Positions 25,701-32,600 of a DNA stretch of 64,000 bases are shown here, one piece after another. Every line of letters starts with the position of its first letter. Position 1 is the first letter of the stretch. A program made the position numbers and the translations under genes. Below the pieces are notes generated by a model that made no database searches, was not told the origin of the DNA, and was given only the letters and a program-made list of their open reading frames with translations. This DNA is from Rhodovastum sp963804495. Lineage in GTDB: Bacteria; Pseudomonadota; Alphaproteobacteria; Acetobacterales; Acetobacteraceae. The DNA is taken from assembly GCA_963804495.1 (NCBI GenBank), contig CAWDQN010000002.1, forward strand, positions 124,001-188,000, given 5' to 3'.

Positions 25701-26198
25701 CGCCGCCAGCAGGTCCTCCAGCAGCCGTCGCACCCGCCCCAGGCCGCCGCTGCCGGCCAGCAGCATCGCCCCGAGCCGGCCGGAGGAGCGGCACAGCTCC
25801 TGCCCGCCTTCGCGCAGCAAATGGCTGTCCAGGGCGAACAAATCCTCGAACAGCCGCCGGTCGGCACTGCCGAGCAGCCGCCGCACCGCCTCCGCTGGCA
25901 CCGGCGCCGTGCCGTCCGACAGCGTGTTGCCTCGCCCCTTGCGGCGAATGAGCGAAACCTCCCCCGAGGCGTCGCGCGCGCGGGCGGAAATCCGCATGTT
26001 CTGGGTGCCGTACAGCCAGGACATCGGCGAGCGGTCGGGAATGTTGAACAGCAGATCGCCGACAGCGCGCCGCAGTACCGATTTGCCGGCGCCATTGGGC
26101 GCCACCAGGAGGTTGATCCGACCCGGCGCGGGGTCGAGGACAAGCGCCTGGCGCTGGAACGGGCCGTAGTTCTCCAGCGTCAGGCCGGAGAGTCGCAT
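22764..26198 (-). CDS. YhaN-like SMC/Rad50-type ATPase
   Basis: Large ATPase of 1144 residues with the split ABC head of the Rad50/SbcC class. The N-terminus has LENYGPFQRQALVLDPAPGR and Walker A APNGAGKS; a long helical, coiled-coil-forming middle (Ala/Arg/Glu-rich, about residues 180-1000) separates it from the C-terminal head with signature LSEGTSDQLFLALRLV, Walker B PFIADDVLQTFDD and H-loop LTHHPH. The SEGTSDQ signature is typical of YhaN rather than SbcC. Its ATG overlaps the stop of the YhaO-like nuclease by one base, so they should form a complex acting on DNA ends. It lacks an obvious zinc hook CxxC. Confidence 0.9.
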   Translation of the reverse strand: MRLSGLTLENYGPFQRQALVLDPAPGRINLLVAPNGAGKSVLRRAVGDLLFNIPDRSPMSWLYGTQNMRISARARDASGEVSLIRRKGRGNTLSDGTAPVPAEAVRRLLGSADRRLFEDLFALDSHLLREGGQELCRSSGRLGAMLLAGSGGLGRVRRLLEDLLAARDAIGRAERRHEAQPLWKADKEAIEAGRALQQAALRPEAFLALEKRAAEAAATLASLRSEREAVAAELERLTALKAVRPWLAERDKKRAVLAEAGDVPRLEPGFETRWRRALEEHARATAVAAERARQAAEAEAALQGEPPDTTLLQVSEQIETILCDAVTALNATHHLPGVEDISRRAEREVARLRAELGWDAAVPLPPAAVLRRSRDLVSERASQLADAEAAERELAKARRRRDLVQAELAELPPAEDTAALAALLREIRAAGDPLRRLETAHAARRDAEAQLAAALAALPERALTRAQLAATTAPADATLAACETALAEAEASCRDALRERDTLARERAAEQAALDQLMREAELPAPGALATARAERDRCWDAVSGGSAAAAVAFERALRHADTVADILIAHAAQAAKADALRRRIDDLGARQATAAAGWEAASDARLRAQAELSALAASAGAPSGAVPAALRAFLTARGAALDRTVALDRAKADEEDVAAALERAAQRLAALGLTGDGLAALLESAEARVDAARTGGEARKAALHATRTAERDVQERTLARARARQALELWEASWREAIAPLARPVGETPEATGAALDLVEQLRSQEAELAGARGRIRDMRAAIDGFVADMAALCARVAPDLAGLPPEEAAAQLRQRLRQQHDAVTRREAEGRSRDAAREAATVADAKARACAAELAALRAALGVADDEDAAAQLEQVRRVSAAETELAESRRHILLQGGGRTDAELDALVAAEAPEAEATRIAALAGRQAELGPLIEEAAAEARSAMEALERAGEGDDAVSAAERRQAALAAVGRHAGEALVLHAAASLLRAALEAEQAESGSATVSRIGAVFRALTGGAHAGVAVEDVGSEQVMVALEADGRTTKAIAELSEGTSDQLFLALRLVALQDYVAAAPPLPFIADDVLQTFDDARAVAALRALLDLSAQVQVLVLTHHPHMQALARSLPAGSVHTIVLPEMAEAA

Positions 26199-27421
26199 CA
26201 GCCTTCCTCCAGCCGCGCCAGCAGCAGGTCGCGCGCCCGCGCCAGCACCTGGGCGGGGTCATGGATGGCATGGTCGTTCGGCAAGGCGCCCGAGCGAAGC
26301 CGGTCTTGCAGCAGCCGCGGCCAATCGCCCAGCATCGGCTCTCCCGGCGCCTCGGCCAGCGCCGAGATACGCCGCGCCAGCGCCCCCAGCGCATCGCCGC
26401 GTTCCGACAGCGTCGCGAGGGCCGCCGGCCTCGTCCGCCACTCGACCGCCTCGATCCACAACAGATCGGACAGCGTCCGCGCCTCCGCCCGCAGCTTTTC
26501 ATGCAGCCCGGCCAGAGCGCCGTGCAGCTTCGTGGTCCCGGCCAGGGTGAGGCGCACCGCCAGGCCGCGCCCGTCGGCCGCTGCCAGGGCATCGGCCAGA
26601 ACCGCGGCCACGTCCTGCAGCGCCGCCGCCTCGGTGTCGCAGCCGGTGAGGTCGGCGGTCACGCGGGCCCAGCGGAATTCATCCAGCACCCGGTGCTCGG
26701 CTTCGACCACCTTGCCGGCGGCTACGGTCACCAGCGTGGCGCCCTTCTCGCCCGGCTCGTTGATGTGCCGCCCCTGCAGATTGCCGGGGAAGACAATCCA
26801 GGGGGTCTCGCACACCACCTCGCGGGTATGGATATGGCCCAGCGCCCAGTAGTCGTAGGCCAGCGCCAGCAGATCGGCGCGGGTGCAGGGCGCATAGCGT
26901 GCATGCGGGCCGCCGACCTGCTCCAGACAGGTATGCAGCATGCCGATGTTGAGCATCCCGGCGAGCGGCCGCGGATAGGCGCGCACCAGGTTCTCGGTGA
27001 CCTCCTGGGTGGCGAAACTCTGGCCGTGCACCGCGATGCCGAGATGCGGCAGTTCCACAGTCTGCGGCTTTTCGTGGTCCAGCAGCACCAAGCCTTCGGG
27101 CAGCCGCAAGGCGCGGCTCATTTTGTTCTGGGCGTCGTGGTTGCCGCGGATGGCGATTACCTTCTTGCCAGCCCGCGTCAGCCGCGCCATCTGCTGCACG
27201 AAGAAAATACCGGTGCGGTAATCCGGCCAGTCGCCGTCATAGATGTCGCCGGAAATGAGCAGGAAGGCCACATCCTCGGCCAGCGCCAGGTCCACCAGCC
27301 TGCCCAGCGCGCGCCGCGTCGCGGTGCGGATGCGTTCGGCCGGCGCGCCGTCGTCGCTGTCCAGGCCGCGCAGCGGGCTGTCGAGATGGATGTCCGCCGC
27401 ATGCAGGAACCGGATGGTCAA
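26198..27421 (-). CDS. YhaO-like metallophosphoesterase (Mre11/SbcD class nuclease)
   Basis: Predicted DNA exonuclease/endonuclease subunit partnering the YhaN-like ATPase. All phosphoesterase motifs are visible: LHAADIHLD, SGDIYDGDW, RGNHDAQN, MLHTCLEQ and GHIHTRE. The C-terminal third is helical and likely contacts the ATPase. The chosen start is TTG 27421, with AAAGGAG five bases before it and a TTGA overlap with the queC stop; this gives 407 residues starting at the family N-terminus TIRFLHAADIHLD. An upstream ATG at 27440 is possible but sits inside queC and adds six residues. Confidence 0.9.
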   Translation of the reverse strand: MTIRFLHAADIHLDSPLRGLDSDDGAPAERIRTATRRALGRLVDLALAEDVAFLLISGDIYDGDWPDYRTGIFFVQQMARLTRAGKKVIAIRGNHDAQNKMSRALRLPEGLVLLDHEKPQTVELPHLGIAVHGQSFATQEVTENLVRAYPRPLAGMLNIGMLHTCLEQVGGPHARYAPCTRADLLALAYDYWALGHIHTREVVCETPWIVFPGNLQGRHINEPGEKGATLVTVAAGKVVEAEHRVLDEFRWARVTADLTGCDTEAAALQDVAAVLADALAAADGRGLAVRLTLAGTTKLHGALAGLHEKLRAEARTLSDLLWIEAVEWRTRPAALATLSERGDALGALARRISALAEAPGEPMLGDWPRLLQDRLRSGALPNDHAIHDPAQVLARARDLLLARLEEG

Positions 27422-28125
27422 GCGCACTCCTTTCGCCATCGCCGCCAGCCGGACCCGCGCAGCTCGCAGGCCGGGCAGCTGCCGCAGCCATAGCCCCAGG
27501 CGTGCCGATTTGCGCGCTCGCCGCGATAGCAACTGTGAGTGTGTTCGACGATCAGTTCGACCAGGGCCGCCCCGCCGAGCGTCTCGGCAAGCTCCCAGGT
27601 GGCCGCCTTGTCGATCCACATCAGCGGCGTTTCCAGCACGAAGCGGCGCTCCATGCCGAGGTTGAGCGCCAGTTGCATGGCCTTCAGCGTGTCGTCGCGG
27701 CAGTCCGGGTAGCCGGAATAATCGGTCTCGCACATGCCGGCGACGATGCGGCGCAGGCCGCGGCGATAGGCGATCGCCGCCGCATAGGCGAGAAAGACCA
27801 GGTTTCGGCCGGGCACGAAGGTGCTGGGCAGCCCCTCCGAGGTCATGCGGATTTCGGCCTCGCTGGTCAGCGCCGTCGCGCCGATGCCGGCAAGCGATGC
27901 GCCGAGGTCGACCAGATGGTCTGGCCCCAGCCGCCCGCCCCAATCCTTCTGCGCCGACAGCCCCACGCGCACCGGGGGGCGGCACGCCAGCTCAATGGCG
28001 TGGCGCTGGCCATAGGCGAACCCCACCGTCTCGACATGGGCAAAGCGCGACAGCGCCCAGGCCAGGCAGGTGGACGAATCCTGGCCGCCAGAGAACAGTA
28101 CCAGGGCCTTATCGGTTTGCGTCAT
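27418..28125 (-). CDS. queC: 7-cyano-7-deazaguanine synthase
   Basis: Makes preQ0 from 7-carboxy-7-deazaguanine, ammonia and ATP on the route to queuosine in tRNA. The 235-residue product has the PP-loop FSGGQDSSTCLAW, the TFVPGRNLVFLAYA segment, ETDYSGYPDCRDD, and the C-terminal zinc cysteines SCYRG and GCGSCPACELRG. All expected residues are there, so it should be a normal QueC. AAAGGA precedes the ATG at 28125. It overlaps the YhaO-like gene by four bases; no queD, queE or queF is nearby. The coupling to a nuclease pair is discussed as a finding. Confidence 0.93.
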   Translation of the reverse strand: MTQTDKALVLFSGGQDSSTCLAWALSRFAHVETVGFAYGQRHAIELACRPPVRVGLSAQKDWGGRLGPDHLVDLGASLAGIGATALTSEAEIRMTSEGLPSTFVPGRNLVFLAYAAAIAYRRGLRRIVAGMCETDYSGYPDCRDDTLKAMQLALNLGMERRFVLETPLMWIDKAATWELAETLGGAALVELIVEHTHSCYRGERANRHAWGYGCGSCPACELRGSGWRRWRKECA

Positions 28126-28188
28126 CACAATCCTTTCGCCGGGCGAATGCGGCTTCGTGGCGGGTCCGCGTCCGCCTATGCTGGGCCC

Positions 28189-29007
28189 ATGCGCCTCGAT
28201 TTCAACGACGAAGAAATTATCCGCTATTCGCGCCACATCCTGCTGGCCGAGGTCGGCGGCATCGGCCAGGCGAAGCTGCGCGCTTCCAGCGTGCTGGTGG
28301 TGGGCGCCGGGGGGCTGGGCAGCCCGCTGGTGCTGTATCTTGCCGCGGCTGGGGTGGGGCGGATTGGTGTGGTCGACGGTGACGCGGTGGAACTGTCCAA
28401 CCTGCAACGCCAGGTGGCGCATACCACCGACCGGTTGGGAGTTCCCAAAGTCGAGTCCGCGGCGGCGGCGGCGCGGGCGCTCAATCCGGAGGTGACGGTC
28501 GAAGCGCATCCGGCGCGGATCACGGCTGACAACGCCCTGAGGCTGGTGGCGGGATATGACATCGTCTGCGACGGCACCGACAATTTTGCCGCCCGGTTTC
28601 TCATCTCGGACGCCTGCGTGCTGGCGCGGCGGACCCTGGTTTCGGCGGCGGTGCTGCGCTTCGAGGGGCAGTTGTCGGTGTTCCGTCCGCATGCGGGCGG
28701 TCCATGCTATCGTTGCCTGTATCCCGAACCGCCGCCGCCCGGCATGGTGCCCACCTGCAGCGAGGCGGGCGTGCTGGGCGCGGTCACCGGCGTGATGGGC
28801 ACGCTGCAGGCGACCGAGGTGCTGAAGGAAATCCTGGGCATCGGTGAGACACTCGCCTGCCGATTGCTGATCTGGGACGCGCTGGCCACACGATTCCGCA
28901 CCGTTCGCCTGCGTCCTGATCCGGGCTGCACCGCCTGTGGCCCGCATGCTTCGCTGCGCGATCTGTCGGCCCATGCCGGCATGGAGGATAAAGCCTGTGG
29001 CATCTGA
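28189..29007 (+). CDS. moeB: HesA/MoeB/ThiF family adenylyltransferase
   Basis: E1-like enzyme that adenylates the C-terminal glycine of a ubiquitin-fold sulfur carrier (MoaD or ThiS). The 272-residue product has EIIRYSRHILLAEVGG, the ATP loop GAGGLGSP, zinc cysteines in CYRCLYP and GCTACG, and the presumed catalytic cysteine in VPTCSEAG. There is no rhodanese domain. MoeB and ThiF are hard to separate by sequence; the length and zinc pairs favour MoeB. It is divergent from queC and overlaps the DsrE-like gene. Confidence 0.88.
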   Translation: MRLDFNDEEIIRYSRHILLAEVGGIGQAKLRASSVLVVGAGGLGSPLVLYLAAAGVGRIGVVDGDAVELSNLQRQVAHTTDRLGVPKVESAAAAARALNPEVTVEAHPARITADNALRLVAGYDIVCDGTDNFAARFLISDACVLARRTLVSAAVLRFEGQLSVFRPHAGGPCYRCLYPEPPPPGMVPTCSEAGVLGAVTGVMGTLQATEVLKEILGIGETLACRLLIWDALATRFRTVRLRPDPGCTACGPHASLRDLSAHAGMEDKACGI

Positions 29008-29377
29008 CCCGCTCGGCATTCTGCTGATGTCCGGCACGCATGAGCGTGCGCATTATGCCTTCGTGCTGGCCGCCGGCGCGGCGGCGCTGGGGCGGCCGGT
29101 GGTGCTGTTCGCCACCAACGAGGGCTGCCGGGCGCTCTGCACGGACTGGTCGGGGCTGCTGGAACCCGGCCGCGACGCGGCGCTGCGGGCGCGCGGGGTC
29201 GCCGGCATCGGCGAGTTGCGGGACTCGGCGGTTGAACTCGGGGTGCGGCTGATCGCCTGCGAGGCCGGGCTGCGGATCGCGGCGATCGCGCCGGCGTTGT
29301 TGTTGCCCGGGGTGGAGGTGGCGGGGGTGGCGACGTTTCTCGATGCCTGTGGCCGAGGACAGGTGCTGACCCTCTGA
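28997..29377 (+). CDS. DsrE-like family protein
   Basis: The 126-residue product from GTG 28997 begins with a DsrE-like beta-alpha start (GILLMSGTHERAHYAFVLAAGAAALGRPVVLFAT) and ends near VATFLDACGRGQVL. DsrE-like proteins often handle persulfide sulfur; one cysteine lies in IACEAGLR, the position used in DsrE/TusD relatives. It overlaps the moeB end by 11 bases, so a sulfur-transfer link is plausible. GGAGGA precedes the GTG. Confidence 0.75.
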   Translation: MASDPLGILLMSGTHERAHYAFVLAAGAAALGRPVVLFATNEGCRALCTDWSGLLEPGRDAALRARGVAGIGELRDSAVELGVRLIACEAGLRIAAIAPALLLPGVEVAGVATFLDACGRGQVLTL

Positions 29378-29423
29378 GCTTCCCGCTTGACCCGACGCGC
29401 CTCGGGTTGGCACGGATGCGGGC

Positions 29424-30179
29424 ATGAACGCCTTGTCCATCGCGCTGGCGGGTCTGGCCGCGTCGCTGCTCGCGACACAGGTGGCGATGGCGCAGACGCC
29501 GCCGCCCTCCGGCGCGCCGCAGCCTCCGGCCGCGCTGCGCGGAGGCGTGGCGCAGAGCACCCCCGGCAAGCCCGCGAGAACGGGATCGACCCCGGTGGTA
29601 ACCGCGCCACCGAATGCGCATGCCCAGAAACCAGCGGCGACGAAGCCGGCCAGCACCGGCAAGCCGTCCACCGGCGCACCGGCGGCGGCGGGAACCGAGG
29701 CGGCCAAGCCGGTTGAGCCGCCCAAAACCGCCGCGCTGGCGGGGCCGAAGCTCGGCGCCAGCGGCTTGCCGCTGCCACGCTGGGCCAGCCTGCGGGCGGA
29801 CGAGGTGAACATGCGCAGCGGCCCGGGCACGCGCTATCCGATCGAATGGGTCTACCACCGCCGCGACCTGCCGGTGCAGATCGAGCGCGAGTTCGAGGGC
29901 TGGCGGCTGATCGAGGACCCGGACGGGGTGAAGGGCTGGGTGCACCAGGCCACGCTGGTCGGCCGGCGCAGCTTCTTGGTGAAGGGCGCCGAGCGGGTGC
30001 TGCGGCGGTCGGCGTCAGAGGATGCCGCGGCGGTGGCGCGGCTGAAGCCGGGGGTGGTCGGCCACCTGCGCGCCTGTGAGCCCCACGCCGCCTGGTGCGA
30101 GGTGCAGGCGGGCGAGTATCGCGGCTTTCTGAAGCGTGATGAGGTCTATGGCGTTTATGCGGACGAGTCGGTGAACTAG
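29424..30179 (+). CDS. Secreted bacterial SH3 domain protein
   Basis: The 251-residue product has a signal peptide (MNALSIALAGLAASLLATQVAMA), a disordered Pro/Ala/Lys-rich linker (about residues 25-110), then two SH3-like repeats: WASLRADEVNMRSGPGTRYPIEWVY with GVKGWVHQATLVGRRSF, and a second from LRRSASEDAAAVARLKPG to GEYRGFLKRDEVYGVY. Such SH3 proteins bind or modulate cell-wall components. A hairpin begins right at its stop codon. Confidence 0.85.
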   Translation: MNALSIALAGLAASLLATQVAMAQTPPPSGAPQPPAALRGGVAQSTPGKPARTGSTPVVTAPPNAHAQKPAATKPASTGKPSTGAPAAAGTEAAKPVEPPKTAALAGPKLGASGLPLPRWASLRADEVNMRSGPGTRYPIEWVYHRRDLPVQIEREFEGWRLIEDPDGVKGWVHQATLVGRRSFLVKGAERVLRRSASEDAAAVARLKPGVVGHLRACEPHAAWCEVQAGEYRGFLKRDEVYGVYADESVN

Positions 30180-30211
30180 AGCGCTCTGATCGTAAACGGT
30201 CAGAGCGCTCT
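30178..30211 (+). terminator. Hairpin after the SH3 protein gene
   Basis: AGAGCGCTCTGA and TCAGAGCGCTCT pair perfectly around a 10-base loop, starting at the stop codon; T-rich AGCTCTTTGTTTTAT follows. This is a good intrinsic terminator candidate. Confidence 0.65.
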
Positions 30212-30225
30212 AGCTCTTTGTTTTA

Positions 30226-30275
30226 TAGAGCAATTTTATCGGCCGGCCAGCGCCAGTCTGGCCGATGTTGCTCTA
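30226..30275. repeat. Second palindromic element before the nitrile hydratase operon
   Basis: TAGAGCAA and TTGCTCTA flank an inner TCGGCC/GGCCGA stem, forming a nested 50-base palindrome immediately after the terminator-like hairpin. It resembles the first hairpin in starting with TAGAGC and may be a small mobile palindromic element or part of the operon leader. Confidence 0.5.
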
Positions 30276-30309
30276 GCGCGTCACCGTCTTGCCACGTTAT
30301 TCTGAGCCC

Positions 30310-30648
30310 ATGAGCCAGAAAGCGCCGCATCCGCCGACACCGAAAGAAGCCACCCCCCGTGCCATGCACGATCTCGGCGGGGTGTCGGCGTTCATGTGTA
30401 CCGCGGTCGACACCGAGCCGCACGCGCTGACCGGATTCGACAAGGAGGTGGACGCGATCCGCCAGATCCTGGGTGCGACGGGCGTTATGTCGGTGGACGA
30501 ACTCCGCCGCGGTATCGAGTCGATCCCGGAGGCCGAGTACCATCGCCTGTCGTACTACCAGCGCTGGCTGCGCGCGATCACCGACACGCTGCTGCGCAAG
30601 GGCGTGCTCAGTGAAGCGGAGCTGCGCGCGGCACTGGAGGTGCGGTGA
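30310..30648 (+). CDS. Nitrile hydratase beta subunit, N-terminal half as a separate protein
   Basis: The 112-residue product matches the N-terminal helical half of nitrile hydratase beta: AMHDLGGVSAF at the start, then FDKEVDAIRQILGATG, IESIPEAEYHRLSYYQRWLRAI and LLRKGVLSEAELRAAL. In classical nitrile hydratases this is fused to the SH3-like half; here a stop codon ends it and the second half begins in another frame with a TGATG overlap. The same split occurs in thiocyanate hydrolase and toyocamycin nitrile hydratase. Confidence 0.85.
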   Translation: MSQKAPHPPTPKEATPRAMHDLGGVSAFMCTAVDTEPHALTGFDKEVDAIRQILGATGVMSVDELRRGIESIPEAEYHRLSYYQRWLRAITDTLLRKGVLSEAELRAALEVR

Positions 30649-30932
30649 TGTTCGCGCCGGGGACGGAGGTGCGGGTGAAGAACGACTGGCCGGAAACGCG
30701 CGGCCCGTGTCATGTCCGCACGCCGCACTACCTGCGCGGCGAGCGCGGCGCGGTGGTGCGGCATCTGGGCGATTTTCCCAACCCCGAGGACCTGGCCTTT
30801 GCCCGCCCGGCGCCGGTGCGGCCGCTGTATCATGTGCGCTTCGACCAGCCTGCCATCTGGGGCGAGGGCTGCCCCGGCGACACGCTGCTGGTGGAATTGT
30901 TCGGGCATTGGCTGGAGGCGGCGAGGCCATGA
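30648..30932 (+). CDS. Nitrile hydratase beta subunit, C-terminal SH3-like half
   Basis: The 94-residue product has the beta-barrel half of nitrile hydratase beta: FAPGTEVRVKNDWPETRGPC, HYLRGERGAVVRHLGDFPNPE, and LYHVRFDQPAIWGEG. It overlaps the preceding and following genes by one and four bases, so the three chains are probably made in equal amounts. A GTG three bases earlier is an alternative start. Confidence 0.85.
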   Translation: MFAPGTEVRVKNDWPETRGPCHVRTPHYLRGERGAVVRHLGDFPNPEDLAFARPAPVRPLYHVRFDQPAIWGEGCPGDTLLVELFGHWLEAARP

Positions 30933-31507
30933 CCGTGTTGGAGACCGACAGCGAGCATCTGTTGGCGGCGCTGCGACGGCTGCTGGCGCAGAAGGGCATT
31001 GCCGGCCCCTGGGAAATTGCCGAGCGCATCCGCGCCACCGATGCGGCAAGCCCTGCCCAGGGCGCGGGCATGGTGGCGAAGGCGTGGACCGACGCGTCCT
31101 TTCGCGCGCTGATGCTGGCGGATGGCACAAGGGCGGCTGAATCGCTGGGGATTCCGATGCGCGGGCTGCCGCCGCTGGGGGTGCTCGAGGACACGCCGGA
31201 GGCGCATCACCTGGTGGTGTGCACGCTGTGCTCCTGCTATCCGCGCGCCGTGCTGGGCTATCCGCCGTTCTGGTATAAATCGGCTGCCTACCGCGCTCGG
31301 GCCGTGCGTGACCCGCGCGGCCTGCTGCTGGAATGGGGCACGGTACTGCCGGTGCAGGTGAAGCTGACGGTGGTGGACAGTACCGCCGATTACCGCTGGA
31401 TGGTGCTGCCGCTGCGCCCGGCCGGAACCGAAACCTGGAGCGAGGCGCAACTGGCCGGCATTGTGCGGGAGGGCGACATGATCGGGGTGACCATCCCGGC
31501 GGTGTGA
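30929..31507 (+). CDS. Cobalt-type nitrile hydratase alpha subunit
   Basis: Catalytic chain that hydrates nitriles to amides. The metal-binding claw VCTLCSCYPRAVLGYPPFW (cysteines at residues 98, 101 and 103) has threonine after the first cysteine, the mark of the low-spin cobalt type rather than iron type. Also present are YKSAAYRARAVRDPRG and STADYRWMVLP. Length 192 residues is normal. With the split beta partners the substrate could be a nitrile or, by analogy of subunit layout, thiocyanate. No separate cobalt chaperone or amidase gene is adjacent. Confidence 0.92.
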   Translation: MTVLETDSEHLLAALRRLLAQKGIAGPWEIAERIRATDAASPAQGAGMVAKAWTDASFRALMLADGTRAAESLGIPMRGLPPLGVLEDTPEAHHLVVCTLCSCYPRAVLGYPPFWYKSAAYRARAVRDPRGLLLEWGTVLPVQVKLTVVDSTADYRWMVLPLRPAGTETWSEAQLAGIVREGDMIGVTIPAV

Positions 31508-31575
31508 GCACGACGCTGCCGGCGGTTCCCCGTGCGATCGGGAGGGGACAAGATCCCGCTAGGCCAGGCACGTAA

Positions 31576-31606
31576 ACGCCGCCTCCCCAACACGGGGAAG
31601 CGGCGT
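31576..31606. terminator. Hairpin between nitrile hydratase and phasin genes
   Basis: ACGCCGC and GCGGCGT arms with inner CCCC/GGGG pairs form a stable hairpin between two convergent genes. It probably stops transcription from both sides. Confidence 0.6.
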
Positions 31607-31630
31607 CTGTCATGCAATCGGGGGTGCGGT

Positions 31631-32077
31631 CTATTCCGCAGCCTTGCTGGTGTTGACCCGCAACGGCTTGGTCACCGCGCGGGTGGCCTCGGTGGCCTGC
31701 GACACGACGCTTTCGGCGAACTCCGTGCCCAGCGGGAACCAGCTCCGCGAGCGTTCCAGCAACTGCTGGGTGGCCGACTGATAGGCCGCCGCGTCGGCAG
31801 ACAGGCGGCGGAAGGCGCCCGACAGCCATTCCTGCTGCGCCTTCAGAAGTTCGGCGGGATCGCTATTGGAGCGCAGGCGTGCGACCAGGTTCTGCGTGTC
31901 CTGCACCGCCTCGTGGCGCCGGTGCAGCCAGTCGGTGAATGTCAATTCGACACTGACGAGAATATCGGCCTGCGCCTTCAGCAGCGGATCGGCGCCCGAA
32001 TTGAGCACCGAGCCGATGAAGGCCGCGGCGGTCCTTTGTTGGGCGGCAGCATCCGAAGGGGCTGTCGTTTCGGTCAT
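31631..32077 (-). CDS. Phasin family protein
   Basis: Coats polyhydroxyalkanoate granules. The 148-residue product is fully helical with phasin_2-like pattern (FIGSVLNSGADPLLKAQADIL, then WLSGAFRRLSADAAAYQSATQQLLERSR), without cysteine. The ATG at 32077 is preceded by AAGGAGA. The long upstream non-coding region may hold its promoter. PHA synthesis genes are not in the window. Confidence 0.82.
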   Translation of the reverse strand: MTETTAPSDAAAQQRTAAAFIGSVLNSGADPLLKAQADILVSVELTFTDWLHRRHEAVQDTQNLVARLRSNSDPAELLKAQQEWLSGAFRRLSADAAAYQSATQQLLERSRSWFPLGTEFAESVVSQATEATRAVTKPLRVNTSKAAE

Positions 32078-32600
32078 GAGTATTCTCCTTGGGAAGTCGA
32101 CGGAAGGGGACGGTGTTGGCGTGGCTTGCCTGCGCGAAGTACACGCCGCGCCCTGCGGATTGCCCTGCAGGACGATCTGTCGAGTGCCGGACTGCGGCCG
32201 AGGGCCTGCATTCCAGTGAAAATCAACGATCGCTCGTGGTTTCCTCGCGGCGGAAGCTGCCACCAAGCATTGGCGGAGACAACTGCTAATTGCAGCCTGC
32301 GGCACGTCCATTTTCACGGCGGACTCGTTTATCCATGCAGAATCAACGCTATAATCTGGCGAGTCGGCTCGCAGTCGCGGAAAAGTGAATTTGCACTTGT
32401 AGCGGCAGCGCTAACAGTAAACGCGTTATATTGAAGTATTCAACCTGATGTCATCGGGCCGTGATATCGCGCTAGGCAGAGTGCGGCTTCATTCGGGAAT
32501 GATACGAGTATGTTGATCGGTCGGACACCGTGTCTCGATTGTCGATGCCATCGAACAGTAATGCGTCCACAACACCCGGCAACAGCAGGCGATGCGCCGT
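32078..32600. other. AT-richer gene-free region upstream of the phasin gene
   Basis: About 520 bases with no convincing ORF. The part 32220-32560 has clearly lower GC than the surrounding sequence, with short A/T-rich patches (for example ACGCTATAATCTGG and GCGTTATATTGAAG). It is the expected promoter region of the phasin gene (minus strand); no single promoter could be assigned. Confidence 0.5.

Noticed and set aside
23053..25951. Several long plus-strand ORFs opposite the YhaN-like gene
   Set aside because: They lie fully inside the 1144-residue ATPase gene, have Ser/Arg/Ala-biased translations and no ribosome binding sites.
28189..29007. E1-like protein considered as part of a ubiquitin-like defence module
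   Set aside because: Motifs and zinc cysteines are those of ordinary MoeB/ThiF, and no ubiquitin-like, E2 or JAB gene is adjacent.
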